DNA of 64,000 nt, from positions 89,225,681 through 89,289,680 of the forward strand of contig NC_030681.2 of the NCBI RefSeq assembly GCF_000004195.4, read 5' to 3'. This stretch comes from Xenopus tropicalis. Lineage: Eukaryota; Chordata; Amphibia; Anura; Pipidae. A program made the position numbers and the translations under genes. This document shows positions 46,255 through 57,330 of the stretch, one piece after another; within the stretch, counting starts at the first letter, position 1, and each line of letters opens with the position of its first letter. The notes beneath the pieces were generated by a model. The model was not told where the DNA came from, did not search any database, and worked only from the letters and a program-made list of their open reading frames with translations.

Positions 46255-47072
46255 TCAACATTCGGATTTTCGTGGTTTTAGAGTTTTTGAAACCACAACT
46301 AAACTCATTTCCACCAAAACTGTGAATGTCTAGTCATTTATTAAAAAATCTGAATAGAAAAAGCACAAAGAAAAGAGACATGGAAAATATGCGAAAACTG
46401 CAACTTTTTTACATTGTCACACAAATGCAACAACATGCCCATGCGCACGAAATGCGTCAGGCGTAGTGTTTTTAAAGGGAATGAATAAAGGCTAATGTTT
46501 TAGACCATGTTCCTCCGGTGTGCTGACTAAAGCTGTATTCGGTTTGGATTGGACTTTAATCCTCAGGCTACGGGTTTGGGGCTGGAAGCACCCGGACCAC
46601 ACATCGAATTTGGTGAGATTTAACCTTGTTTAATCATAGTTTGGCGGTGTACGTATTGGCGGCGGCCCGGGGAATGTACACCCAACATACCAACAAGCTC
46701 TTTAGGTATATTTACCGTGGTTTTGAGTTTTGTACACTTTATGTGTCACCATCGCCATTTATAAATTCATTTACTTATCTCAGGCTTTAGAAACCCTTTT
46801 GCTTTGTTCACAAATGCAAGTGCCAAAAAAATCTGAAAACCTCTAAAACCACAAAGCAAAGAAAGATCTTCCAGTTGTAAAAAGACACCTGCCATTGACT
46901 TCTACATGATCTCGACAGCTTTTAGATGGTGTATTTTTTTTATTTGGACGTGTCGCAGTTTTGTCACGTAATAAGTGGCAAAAAAATTGCAGTTTTTTTT
47001 CCAAACAAAATCATAGTTTTGCACAAAAAATTCTAAATCGTAAAAAAAAAAGTTAGTAAATGCCCCTCTTAC
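46255..47072. mobile_element. MITE of the GCAGATTTATCAA family, split by an insertion
   Basis: Outer parts 46255-46430 and 46820-47072 match 53200-53545 in order: 'aaccacaactaaactcattt', then 'acacctgccattgacttcta', 'acagcttttagatgg' and 'gttagtaaatgcccctc'. Interrupted by a 378-bp insert. Confidence 0.6.
46431..46808 (+). mobile_element. retroelement terminal fragment with 11-bp target duplication
   Basis: Flanked by CACAAATGCAA at 46420-46430 and 46809-46819. The insert starts 'caacatgcccatgcgc', then CACGAAATGCGTCAGGCGTAG, then 'gaatgaataaaggc'. The CGAAA(A/C)GCGTC core near the start resembles the other Penelope-like ends here, so a Penelope-like 3' part is likely. GC-rich compared with its surroundings. 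Confidence 0.6.
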
Positions 47073-48784
47073 TATGTAAGAAAGACTCACTTAGCATTTC
47101 TTTTCAGATGCTCATTTTGCACATGCACAATTTGTCAAGGGATTATGAAAATGAGGTTTGGAGCACATAGTAGCTTAAATACCCACTCTTTAGGGGGAAA
47201 AACATTTTTTGTTTAATTGTCATGCTTCAGATCAATCCATGGTGGAAAAATGGAAAGATTGAGTGAGTTCAGGAAATTAAAATTCATAGCTGAGCAATGT
47301 CAAGAGGAAACAGAACTGCTTGTAAGTATATTAAACAGCATCCCTGATAGCACGGCCCCAGGGACTTCACAGTACATCCATCATCACCAAGTACATTAGA
47401 CAGTGCTCAATTCCCCTTAAAAATGTGCATCTGATATGGTACAGCCCCTCGGCATATGGTACAGCACTCAAGCAAGTTCTAGTTCTCAGACTGGTTAGGA
47501 AAATGCTGCACTGAGGCTGTGAGGTGGTGAATGAAAGGGACAAAGGCATTCTGGTTAGATACTGTAGAAATTACTAGCCACCTGGCCAGTAGCCAGGACC
47601 AACAGCTTTTATATTCCAAGTGTAACAATCAGTGTGTAGTGGCAAGATACAGTAGCATATTATACTTGTATTTTAATTTTAGTGATGGAATACTATGAAC
47701 TGGGTATTGACTTCAAAGCCGTAAATGGGGAACTATCACTAAGCTTCATGTCATACTGTAAGACATACTGTAAACTGTGGCTCGGTTTTACATGCATATA
47801 AGTATGAGTGAGTAGATGAGTGTGGTTAATAACAAATGGTGTATGTGCCAATACTAAAAAAAGATGTGGTTATATTCTGCTTTCTTTGAGGAAACAAGCG
47901 TGACAGAGATAAAAAAGCAACCAAAATCTAGAAATTTCACTTTGATCTTTGGAGACTTACTAACCCTACTAACTACTGTGGTCCCGATTAGCACAAGTCT
48001 ATTTTTTCTTTTCATTCTTCCATATTCCATTACATCATGGAAATGTTTTGCACAGGATATGTCATATTACACATCCCCTTAGTAACTCTTCATTCAAATG
48101 TAGCAAAATCTGGTGAAATGATCATAGAGTGGATCTTCAATGATTGGGACACGGTATATTCATTTATACTCTTTCCAAGGCCAACTACAGTTTATGTTTA
48201 AAGAATGCTTAAAGAAGTTGACAATGCTGCATGGCCAGGCAAAAACGTAAAGAAATGTATTAATGGGCTGGGCAGTGTATTCCTTAGGTCACATGATCAC
48301 CCTGCATGTAATAAATGAAGCCAGTGACAAAATGCCATATATATCAACCCAAAAGCAGAGGGGAGTGATAGGAACACAGCATGCAGTGTAAGTTTATCAA
48401 CGTTAAATGTGTTTGTTCCAATTTTTCTTGCACATTTTTTTCTTTTCATGTTTATGAAAAGTTTACACAACTTTTCAGCAGAGTTGAATAAATGTAACAA
48501 TCTGTCCTAAATATAAAAGCCTTTCTTCACTCACTCCACTGTTTATTTCCTCTCAGAAATGTATTCAGCTTTCAGCAAGAACCATTTCATCATATGGGCG
48601 ATAAACAGGAGATGGAAATTGTTAAAGGAGGGGGCATACTACAAAAATTAAAGACCAGTATTGTCAGTGCTCCTCTTCCATTCTTTTTCCCCACGTACCC
48701 ACTCAGCTGTGTAATCATGTACAAGATTAAATATATTGTCCTAGATGCTTGCTTAAAAATGTGTTATGTGTTGTTATCTTTAAA

Positions 48785-48785
<1 letters not shown>
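47073..48785. other. no recognised feature
   Basis: About 1.7 kb of AT-rich DNA. Frames up to 81 codons, none recognised. Confidence 0.4.

Positions 48786-48822
<37 letters not shown>
48786..48822. repeat. (CT)n(TA)n microsatellite
   Basis: CT repeats run directly into TA repeats. Confidence 0.9.
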
Positions 48823-48849
48823 AATGTATAAATGTATAAAATATATAAA

Positions 48850-49350
48850 TGTATGTATATCTTATGTACGTAGCGCTGTAAAGTAGAATACATTAATACA
48901 AACAGGGTGTTAATAAGATAATAGATAAATACAAAGTATAATAATAAATACAGATAAATACAGTTGCAATAAGTTAAGAGTCGAGGACACAAGAGGAAGG
49001 AGGTCCCTGCCCCGTAGAGCTTACAATCTATATGGGAGGGTAACTAACAGACACAATTAGGCAAATATAAGTGCTGTAGGTCACAGTGGGTGACACTACA
49101 ATATAAGTGCCAGTTCCCAGATTAGGTGCTGGGCGAGTGCTCCAAAAGGTAGTCTTTAACCTTAGTTTTAAAAAGACTGGGGGAGGATTCTCTCCTGAGG
49201 AAATCAGGGAGGGCATTCCAAATGTAGGGGGCAGCAAGGCAGAAAGGTTTAAGGCAGGAAACAGCAGTAGAAGTGGGGGGCGCAACCAAACGATTGCTCT
49301 GCGAGGAACGAAGGAGTCGGCCGGGAACATAAGGAGACACAAGGGACGAG
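48850..49350 (-). pseudogene. L2-type LINE 3' end: ORF2 C-terminus plus 3' UTR
   Basis: On the minus strand the frame ends PYIWNALPDFLRR and SLFKTKVKDYLLEHSPST, the usual L2 C-terminal pattern (W-N-x-L-P-x-x-L-R...F-K-x-x-L-K-x-Y-L). It is followed by a 3' UTR containing 'attgtaagctctacgggg' and 'ctttacagcgctacgtac'. The RT domain is gone. The upstream side of the frame runs into the TA-rich Penelope-like cluster. Confidence 0.75.
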
Positions 49351-49447
49351 ATGTAGTGTATATATATATAAATATATATACAAGAACAGAGAGGAGCACA
49401 CCCTCTAAGTGAAAAACAACTGCCCTTGGTGCTGGTCAAACAGTTCA

Positions 49448-49640
49448 ATAGACAAGCAGAGTACCGCACACAAAGGGACTTTATGAAAATAAAAAAAGGT
49501 TTATTGGAAAAATCCGACGTTTCGAGCACCAGTTTGGTGCTCGAAACGTCGGATTTTTCCAATAAACCTTTTTTTATTTTCATAAAGTCCCTTTGTGTGC
49601 GGTACTCTGCTTGTCTATAAATATATATATATATAATGTC
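49448..49640. mobile_element. Penelope-like fold-back module, perfect 84-bp arms
   Basis: Arms 49448-49531 and 49535-49618 are exact reverse complements with a 3-base centre. From the centre outward each arm reads GGTGCTCGAAACGTCGG, CCAATAAACC, TTTTCATAAAGTCCC, TGTGTGCGGTACTCTGC, and the right arm leads into (TA)n. Two copies of one 3' end stand head to head. A TA tract also lies to the left (about 49360-49380). Confidence 0.8.
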
Positions 49641-49850
49641 GCAGAAATCGGCACTCACCTGTCCAAAGGTCAACGGCTGGGTGCTAACCCAAAAAAATGC
49701 ATCCAAGATATAGAAAGCACTCACAGCATCAGTGTCCAATTGAATCAACTATTTATTGAGACATAGTATGTCTCAATAAATAGTTGATTCGATTGGACAC
49801 TGATGCTGTGAGTGCTTTCTATATCTTGGATATATATATATATATATAAT
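49641..49850. mobile_element. second Penelope-like fold-back module, 65-bp arms
   Basis: Arms 49701-49765 and 49767-49831 around a single G, with one mismatch. Each outward arm reads CAATAAATAGTTGATTC, GGACACTGATGCTGTGAGTG, TATATCTTGGAT, then (TA)n. 49641-49700 ('gcactcacctgtccaaaggt', 'caacggctgggtgc') looks like another part of the same element. Confidence 0.75.
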
Positions 49851-49853
49851 GTA

Positions 49854-49925
49854 CTCCCTATTGTAAAATCTAAGGATAGCATAAGTCACCTCAGAATTCC
49901 ATGACAATAAAAGCACTAGTCCTTT
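49854..49925. mobile_element. half-copy of the small fold-back MITE at 15050
   Basis: 'aatctaaggatagcataagt' and 'cacctcagaattccatgac' match one arm only. Confidence 0.45.
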
Positions 49926-49942
49926 GGAGAGTCTCAGCAGCT

Positions 49943-50270
49943 TGCACCTCCCTCCCAAATCTTTAGGCTGATGTCACATGGGGCTGATTCTTGGTCTGCT
50001 GAAAAACACAGAGCGATAATCAGCTCCTACACTGGTATCAGCCCCCTACCTTGCCTGCACCCGGGAACTATTGTGTCAGCCCCAGGACCTGATTGGCAAT
50101 CTATGGATTCTGCCAAATGTCAAAGGGGCTGCTGTACCTGCTATGGACGAAACACAATTCATTCTTTCTAATGTGCCTTACTGTCACAGACACATGTAAG
50201 CACCGAACAAAGGTGTAACACAATTTGCTGGTTTCCACCTCCCTCCCAAGTCTTTAGGCTGATGCCACGC
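49943..50270 (+). repeat. direct repeat pair (34 bp)
   Basis: CACCTCCCTCCCAA(A/G)TCTTT followed by AGGCTGATG(T/C)CAC occurs at about 49945 and 50238. The sequence between the two contains 'gggctgattcttggtctgc' and is not recognised. Confidence 0.6.
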
Positions 50271-51049
50271 ACAAGAGTTTTCACTTCACAGCCAATACCC
50301 ATCACATGTGCCTGCACTCGGGGGCCGACTGTGAGTAAGACCCTAAAATATGTATCAGTTCCACAAGAAACAATAAAAAAGAAGTCCAGTGTTATTAATC
50401 AATCATTTTTGTTGAAGTCATTGTTGTTGCTGTTACTTTCTTCACTGCTTTTAACTATAAATATACAAAATATTATAGATTACACTTCCCCATCTGCCTG
50501 TAATAAACTCCATTTGAGTGAGCTTATCCCTGTATTATATTTTATGGACAAACTATAATACCTCGGTAACTATTTCTGACTTATTTTTTTCGCATTTTGT
50601 CCACATTTTGGGATAAATCACGATAATCTTTAAAATCAGAGGTCTTTGATGTGGGGGGATAAAAAAAAGCCTCATTTTAAGGAATTACATATCCCAGCTT
50701 TTTCCTGTTCTTCAAAACATCTTATGTATGATTGTGCAGCAAATGTTCCTGTTTCAAAGGACAGGCAGCTGGCTATTGTTAGAAACAGCTGGCATTAAAT
50801 CTATTATGATATATAATTACGTAAAAGCTCCTTGGTTAGAAAGTTTAGAATCTGAGAATACTTTTTGTAATTAAAATGATACAGTCTATTCAAATGCCTG
50901 CAGGCATCCCCAAACAGCCACCATACACGTTATTGGTTTTGTGTATGGATTGGTGATGTCTGTAGAGTCTGTAGTAATAACCAAAGTGGACGTGGTTCAT
51001 TTCAGCAATTATTAATAATCAGTCTGATGTTTTGCAAGGTTACCAGAAA
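50271..51049. other. no recognised feature
   Basis: AT-rich DNA without recognisable genes or repeats. Confidence 0.4.
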
Positions 51050-51613
51050 ACTAGACTTTTATAGGTGCAGCTTTAGCAATTTTTCAGAAAAAAAAACATG
51101 ATAGCGGGAAAAAAATGCAACAAAACTCACATTTTTATGTGGGAAAAAAAGTCACGCACAAATGAAAATCCCATTTCTGTGTTTGTCTATGAAGATTTTC
51201 ATTCATCCAGGTCATGGTATATCTAGTATAAATAAATTTAAAGCAACTGGACTTGTTTGGTAATCATTGAAGACGTTTCACTACTCATCACTTGAACTGA
51301 AGAAGCTGCTCGGATGAGTAGTGAAACGTCTTCAATGATTACCAAACAAGTCCAGTTGCTTTAAATTTATTTATACTAGATATTTCTGTGTTTATTTCTT
51401 AATGAGACTAAAATTCTTGACTGTTTTAATCAAATAGGTAAAAATAAAATAAAGTTGCTAAAAATCTTCATGGACAATTCCTATTGATTTCTACAAGAAC
51501 TCAACAGCTTTTTATTTTTGCTCAACAGTTTTTAATTTAAATGTTTAGGATTTTTTTTTGTAAATTTTTCTGTGGTAAGCTCGATTCTCACATTTTGATA
51601 AATCTGCCCCAGC
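51050..51613. mobile_element. MITE remnant split by a fold-back insertion
   Basis: Right edge 'ttgataaatctgcccc' and internal 'tcttcatggacaattcc...ctacaagaactcaacagc' are diverged forms of the 46255 family. The insert at 51185-51381 divides it. Confidence 0.45.
51185..51381. mobile_element. Penelope-like fold-back module with 12-bp target duplication
   Basis: Flanked by ATTTCTGTGTTT at 51173-51184 and 51382-51393, both exact. Arms 51220-51289 and 51314-51383 pair over about 70 bp, so the outer 2 bases overlap the duplication. The 24-base centre holds TTGAACTGAAGAAGCTGCTC. Each arm reads GATGAGTAGTGAAACGTCTTC, AAACAAGTCCAGTTGC, TTTATACTAGATA. The left arm carries an extra 30 bp ('gaagattttcattcatccag') missing from the right. 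Confidence 0.85.
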
Positions 51614-52147
51614 GGAGTAACTTGGTCAGAGGGCCTGGCGCGACCAGTCCCTCTTCCTGGCCTCGACCGCACTGCACCTCCCAGCCTGACTGCCCCGTTA
51701 GATTTAAGGTAGAAAAGTGGCTGGGGAGGGGGGACTAAGGTACAGCAGACCCCGTGGTCCCGGAGTGGGGGGATTGATTTATATAGCTACGCCACCGATC
51801 TGTACCTTCGTTGATTTTTTCAATAAAACAGTCTATTGGCAAGATGTAAAAATCACATATAAATGAGCAAAGAAACTAATCCTATAACTGCCCAAGGTTT
51901 GGGCAGTCGGCAGGCAAATAGTTAGGACCTTCATATGGGGTTTACCTTCATGTGGTATAGTGGCAACTAAAAACCTCTGTTTTTGAAAATACACATACTT
52001 GCATAGATACCAAATTACTAATGAATGATCAATGTGCATTGATCAAACTGCTCTTTTTTACCCTCCATTAAATGTAAATGACATATGTGCATTTCCAATT
52101 ATTTTAAGTGTTAAATGACACTCAAAGAGGGTTTCTCCATGACTATG
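51614..52147. other. unassigned, with a GC-rich patch
   Basis: 51614-51790 is GC-rich ('cctcgaccgcactgcacctc', 'tagctacgccacc') and looks like part of a repeat, but I cannot name it. The rest is AT-rich. Confidence 0.35.
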
Positions 52148-52700
52148 GGGCCGTTTTACTAAAGGTCGTTAACACTTACGACATAGTTTTATGCGTTAAA
52201 AAGTGTTCATTGATTAAGTACCGATTCATCAAATTAATTTTGCATGCGTTACTACTCATATCGCATGCGCAAAAATCTTAATTATCGCATAGCGTTATTT
52301 GCATTGCATTGAGGTAATTATCTAATAGAAATAATACTAACGCATAATTCACAGACATATTTTAAGCATTAAAAGCATGAAATATCGCAATAATTTGTGC
52401 TAATATTAACACCTACTAGGAGTGGGAGTTACTCAAAAAACATTTCGGTTTGTGAGCGGTTGTGAAGACAAGATGGAGTTTGCAGTCTGATTTTTGTTGG
52501 ATTGTGAAGAAGAGAATCAAGTATGTGATCGCCCTAGAGTGATGCATGCTTGAGTTTTCAGAGAAACTGTCATTTTCAGAGCGCTAGTAATGGTTATGTG
52601 CGTAATAGCGTGCACTAATATTGTGTGCTATGAAATAACGCATAAATATATTGCATGCTTTAAAATATCACTTAAAATATGTCGTTGCAAGATAAATAAC
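52148..52700. mobile_element. MITE with GGGGCCGTTTTACTAAAGG left end (probable)
   Basis: The left edge has the 'ggggc...tttactaa' layout of the other MITEs here. The interior repeats GCGTTA/TAACGC and CGCATGCG words. No matching right end is found. Confidence 0.4.
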
Positions 52701-53199
52701 AACAATAAAATCACTTCTTAATTCAGACAAGTGTCCTTTGTGTAAATCGATCATTAATTCTCAAAATATAAGAAGTGATAATATTTTTAACATATGCTAA
52801 AAATAACACTTGTTTTTTAAAAAGGGGAAAGCGGTGTGGGTGAGATAGCTGGGCTTGGCCGACTTGGCCCGCCTCTAATAAAGTAATATGGTGCCTTTGC
52901 AAATGCAGTACAAAATAGTTAAATAAGAATTAAATCCTGATAAAAGAATTACACTGAATTACACTAGAAATGATGTACCTTGTGATGCGTTGTATTGATT
53001 CTTGATCCTGTGATGTGTAAGAAGGATTTGTGTCTATTTGTTGTATGTCAGTATATTATTCTGTATTTGTATGGGAACAGGTCCATGAGTTTGGTTGTCC
53101 AAGATATAATATTTCTTCTGTTTAAAGATATATAAAGTAGTCATGCAATGTCGTTAACCTACAGCTTCATGATGTGTTGTGCAGAAACAATTCAGTTCA
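52701..53199. other. no recognised feature
   Basis: AT-rich DNA without recognisable genes or repeats. Confidence 0.4.
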
Positions 53200-53545
53200 C
53201 TTCAGCAGTGCAAAATCCAAAACATTTAGGAGGTTTTTAAAATCACAACTAAACTTATTTCCTCTAAAACTTTGAATGCCAAGAGATTTATTAAAACAGT
53301 CTTTAAAAAATAGCACAAATGAAAAAAAACGTGGAAAATATAAGAAAAACCATAAAAAGCAAAGAACGATCTAACAGATGTAAAAAGGACACCTCCCATT
53401 GGCTTCTACAGGATCTTGACAGCTTTTAGATGGCATAATTTTACTTTCGGATTGTAGCAATTTTGTCGCATAATAAATGGTGAAAAAAACCATGCTTTTT
53501 TCGAAGAAAACATAAAGTAAATGCCAGCTTTAGTAAGAAACCCGA
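53200..53545. mobile_element. MITE of the 46255 family, uninterrupted copy
   Basis: 'aaatcacaactaaacttatt', 'gacacctcccattggcttct', 'acagcttttagatggc' and 'gtaaatgcc' in the same order as 46255-47072, without the insert. Confidence 0.6.
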
Positions 53546-53587
53546 CTTAAGTGGGAGGTCACTTTTGTCTTTGTCTTATATGGCCTC

Positions 53588-53940
53588 TAGTGATGAGTGA
53601 ACCTGTCCCATTTTGCAAAAAATTTGCAAAACACATTGAAGTCAATAGGCGACTTTTTTTACATGCAACATTTTTTACACACAACTTTTTTTCTTACTTC
53701 AAATGCATTAAAGTCAATGGCCGTTTTTTGTTTTTTTTTGCAGCATCTTGTTTGTCTTGCCGACATTTTTGTCTTGGTGACTTTTTAGTCTCGCCGATAT
53801 TTTTGCCTTGGCAACTTTTTCATCTCATCAAATTGTTTTGTGCCAAATTTTTGCCATAGTTTCGTAAAGAAATTTGCCGATGCCGAATTGAGGACATTTA
53901 CTGCGAATCCACGCCTGGCAAAAAAACTCGCTCATCACTA
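53588..53940 (+). mobile_element. hAT-type MITE
   Basis: TAGTGATGAGTGAACCTGTC to AACTCGCTCATCACTA, 353 bp. No target duplication is left in the flanks. Confidence 0.8.
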
Positions 53941-55540
53941 CACATAACTCCTTGGTGACTTCTAATATGTTTAGAAATGACAACTCAATCTCAAATTTTC
54001 AACAAAACCGCCCCCAGAACTTCTGCACTATTTTGAGGAATAGCATAAAACAAACAAAATCATTCTGGAAGATCACTGAAGATCAGCTTTTGAATTTTGA
54101 TTTCTCCAAACTTGATACTTCAATGCAGACTTTATCTAGAACTGCTGCTCCTTAATTTTATTCAATAAGATAAATAACAATGCTGTTTATAAAGAACTCT
54201 CTTTTTTTTTAAAGACAATTGAAGTGATATGGAATGCAGCAAATTTAATGATTTAGTTGAAAAAAAAAATAGAAGAAGAAGATGTTGGCACATTGTGGTC
54301 AAATGATAAAGGAGCAATTCTCCCATCTTTAAAGATATTTTATTGTTTTGAACTTTAGCCCTGGAATAGTATCTTAAGTTACTATAGAGTAAGAAGAGAA
54401 TATTAAGATATTTCTGAAACAATCAAGTTGATTCTACTTTATAGAATAAAGCACATCTAATTGAACCCAGTGTAACATTCCATTTGCTAGCACCAGCCAG
54501 AAACACTTGTGCTTACCATGCCATCTATACCTGTCTGCCGTAGTTCAATAAATTAACAAATATCAGGTTCACTTTAATCCAGGTTGGACCTTTGATTGCA
54601 AAAGAGTCTAATTGGATCCTATGTTGGTTTTGTTGCTTTTTATTCATCAAATGCTTACCTTTTCCTTTTGCTGTTGGATTATGTTACTTGGGTATAATCG
54701 GCATCATTTTCTTGATAAAGAAAAGGTAATTTTTTTCTTTTAATCTTCTCAATAGCTAGATTGTCCTTTGAATACCTGACCTCTGTATATAAGGTATCCA
54801 TGGTTACCTGAAAAAAGGAATCCTACTATATATCAAATATTAGCTACTAAATTAACTAGGCTAGGATTATTTGAGTGCCAGTGGTGACTCAAAACTCCAG
54901 GGATGTTTTATACAACCAGGTGAGATGAAATAAGCTTTTACTTCACAAAAATAAGTCTTTTTCATAAAGAATGCAGTGACAAAGGGAAACCCTCTCAAGA
55001 TCTGCAGTACGAAAAAAGATATAATATGGTAAATCCTATAGCTTGTAGTAAGGACATTTTAATTAATTTCCTATCAACTCTAAGAAAAATGGACTATAGA
55101 CAGGTAGCATAGAGAGAAAAAAATATTCCATTTCCCAAGGATTATATGAGGTCACTCTAAGGAGGATCTGTACTATTATATTGGTGAGCAATGTCTACTA
55201 TGTAGTGCACTTTAACACTTTGGTGTGCGTGCATGGTACATATATTTCATTGTGCTTGCTAAAGGAACATCATTAAGCAGTGCAGAAGATGAGTTAAGAA
55301 GGTGAAGGTCACACCACACCAAACAGAAGGAATATAGGTTTGTATCCAAAGGCAAAAAGTTATCTTTCTAGGTGTGCCAAAGCATTCTTTATCTATATAA
55401 TGTAAGGCCCAAAACACTGCCCTCTGTTACATTTCCATTCAGGTTTTTTGCTGCCTATATGCTGTAGCCCACAGGCATGCTCTGATCAGCTGGTAGTGAT
55501 ACTCCTGCAGATACGTGTTTCATTTATTCAAATACTTCAA
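53941..55540. other. no recognised feature
   Basis: 1.6 kb of AT-rich DNA; nothing recognised. Confidence 0.4.
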
Positions 55541-56462
55541 CTGGGGGACTTTATTTTAATTGCATCACAGACTCAAAGTCATTAGACAGTGTAGGACTCA
55601 TGTACAATGAGAGGCCTTGACGTGGCACGTGAGCTTACATATTTTGGCCAAAGTGTGGTACTAACACCTCATTTTTTGTAAAAAAAATTTTTTAAAGGCA
55701 AACTAAGCGCTGGCAAACTTTCTTTCTCTTCGTGTATAATTAATGGCTTTTTATCGTTTATAGCAGCTGGTCAACTCCAGATTGTGGGTTAGACCGAGCG
55801 CTGGCACAATAGTGTGTTTCTAGCAGCTGGTCAACACTACAGCGTGGGTTAGACCGAGCGCTGGCACAATAGTGTGTTTCTAGCAGCTGGTCAACACTAC
55901 AGCGTGGGTTAGACCGAGCGCTGGCGATTTCTTTCTGTGTTTTGTGTACAAATTGTAGCCAAATTTTGCTTCTAGCTGCTATGTAGCCTTTAAACCAATG
56001 AATCACTTTCATGTGTATGCTAATGAGCTGGGGCTTAAAAGCTCCCTGCTTTTCCACTAGAGCCTTTTTGAGCTAAAGGTAGGTGCAATAGGTCTTACTA
56101 CTCAGTCACATTGTTTTCTGGGGGACTTTATTTTAATTGCATCACAGACTCAATGTCATTAGACAGTGTAGGACTCACGTACAATGAGAGGCCTTGACGT
56201 GGCACGTGAGCTTACATATTTTGGCCAAAGTGTGGTACTAACACCTCATTTTTTGTAAAAATTATTTTTAAAGGCAAACTAAGCGCTGGCAAACTTTCTT
56301 TCTCTTTGTGTATAATTAATGGCTTTTTATCGTTTATAGCAGCTGGTCAACTCCAGATTGTGGGTTAGACCGAGCACTGGCACAATAGTGTGTTTCTAGC
56401 AGCTGGTCAACACTACAGCGTGGGTTAGACCGAGCGCTGGCGATTTCTTTTGTTTTGTGTCT
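55541..56462 (+). repeat. direct duplication of a segment of about 577 bp
   Basis: CTGGGGGACTTTATTTTAAT starts at 55541 and again at 56118. The copies run in parallel through 'cacagactcaa(a/t)gtcatt', 'gacgtggcacgtgagc' and 'taagcgctggcaaac' into the 60-bp repeats. The first copy has an extra tail (55960-56117) that separates the two. Few differences, so a recent event or homogenised tandem family. Confidence 0.9.
55761..55926 (+). repeat. 60-bp tandem repeat, about 2.8 units (2 units again at 56337)
   Basis: Units start TAGCAGCTGGTCAAC at 55761, 55821 and 55881, and at 56337 and 56397 in the second copy. Each also has GTGGGTTAGACCGAGCGCTG. The first unit in each array differs in the same way (ACTCCAGATTG for ACACTACAGCG), so the array structure predates the larger duplication and unit number changed afterwards (three versus two). 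Confidence 0.95.
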
Positions 56463-56634
56463 AGAATTAGTTGGATTTTAGTGTATTTCATCTTCCCATG
56501 ATGTAAATGCAATAGTGGCCCTTGAAGTGAAGCAAAGAAGCATCACGGTTAGGGTGAGAAGAGCTAAATGTAGACAAATAGCCCTTGACAATGCAAGACA
56601 TGCAGTGAAAGCCTCTTTAATGCTTTAAAGGAGA

Positions 56635-57077
56635 AGGAAAGGCTAATAAAGAGTTAATCTCAAGCTGCAGGCATACCTTCAGTTGTCTCAATAGTGCCCT
56701 TAAGTCTCCCCATATTTCACCTGTTCAGATGATCAGAAGCCAAACAGGAAGAAAAGAAAAAAAGCTGAGCTGTGTGAAGAAAGTTCCCATAATGCCTCAC
56801 TCCTGCACAGACACCCAGACCAAGTCAACATGCTCAGTTAGTAAGACTATGAGTCAGCTTCCTGCTGATTGGCTCAGATCCACATTCCTAAGGGGGGGGG
56901 GAGTGAGTTCTTAGCATTCTTGAGGGAGGGGGGAGCAGGAAAGAGCAGAGAATTACAGACACAACTAATCTTTTTTCAGAGAAGTCAGTGCAGCGTTCCT
57001 CTGAGTGCTTCTGGCTGTATTTACATAGACGTTTTTTGATAAAACTTACTTAGTTTTTACCTTTCTTTCTCCTTTAA
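56635..57077 (+). mobile_element. T2/Kolobok-like MITE, AAAGGAGAAGG subfamily, complete
   Basis: TTAAAGGAGAAGGAAAGG to CCTTTCTTTCTCCTTTAA with TTAA at both ends, 443 bp. Closest to the 1774 copy in its left half ('gccaaacaggaa') and to 12716/14177 in its right half. Confidence 0.85.
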
Positions 57078-57224
57078 GGATGTGACAGTAGGTATTCCTA
57101 TGCCTCATGTTAATTACTCCTTAATGTCCCTGCAGCCAACTATGCATTCAAAACTGCTTTCACCATTGCTAGTAACTGGACCATGGCTTCTGCAGGGTAG
57201 GACTTGGAGGGCAGTTGGAACTTA

Positions 57225-57330
57225 GTTGGGATCAAGTATAAGGTACTGTTTTATTATTAATGAGAAAAAAGTAAATCAATTTTAAAAATGTAATTTGTCG
57301 CGAGGCAACTAATCTCCCCGTCTGCCACTG
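57225..57330. mobile_element. joined fragments of a TIR element and a palindromic MITE
   Basis: 'gttgggatcaagtataaggt' is the middle of the ACAGGTATGGGATCC family. It runs into 'gaggcaactaatctccccg', a piece of the 24043 family. Confidence 0.5.

Noticed and set aside
49122..49748. 208-codon minus-strand frame as one protein
   Set aside because: It joins a palindromic Penelope-like end to a genuine L2 C-terminus by chance. Only the last 60 or so residues are meaningful.
55761..55830. Pol III A-box/B-box in the 60-bp repeat (TAGCAGCTGG ... GGGTTAGACC)
   Set aside because: The match to tRNA-type boxes is poor and the spacing is not convincing.
55761..55926. CRISPR-like array
   Set aside because: The 60-bp units are contiguous with no unique spacers, in vertebrate DNA.
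55758..56057. Minus-strand 99-codon frame with a 20-residue repeat
   Set aside because: It is the 60-bp DNA repeat read in a frame divisible by three. The second array (two units) does not keep a comparable frame and there is no other coding evidence.
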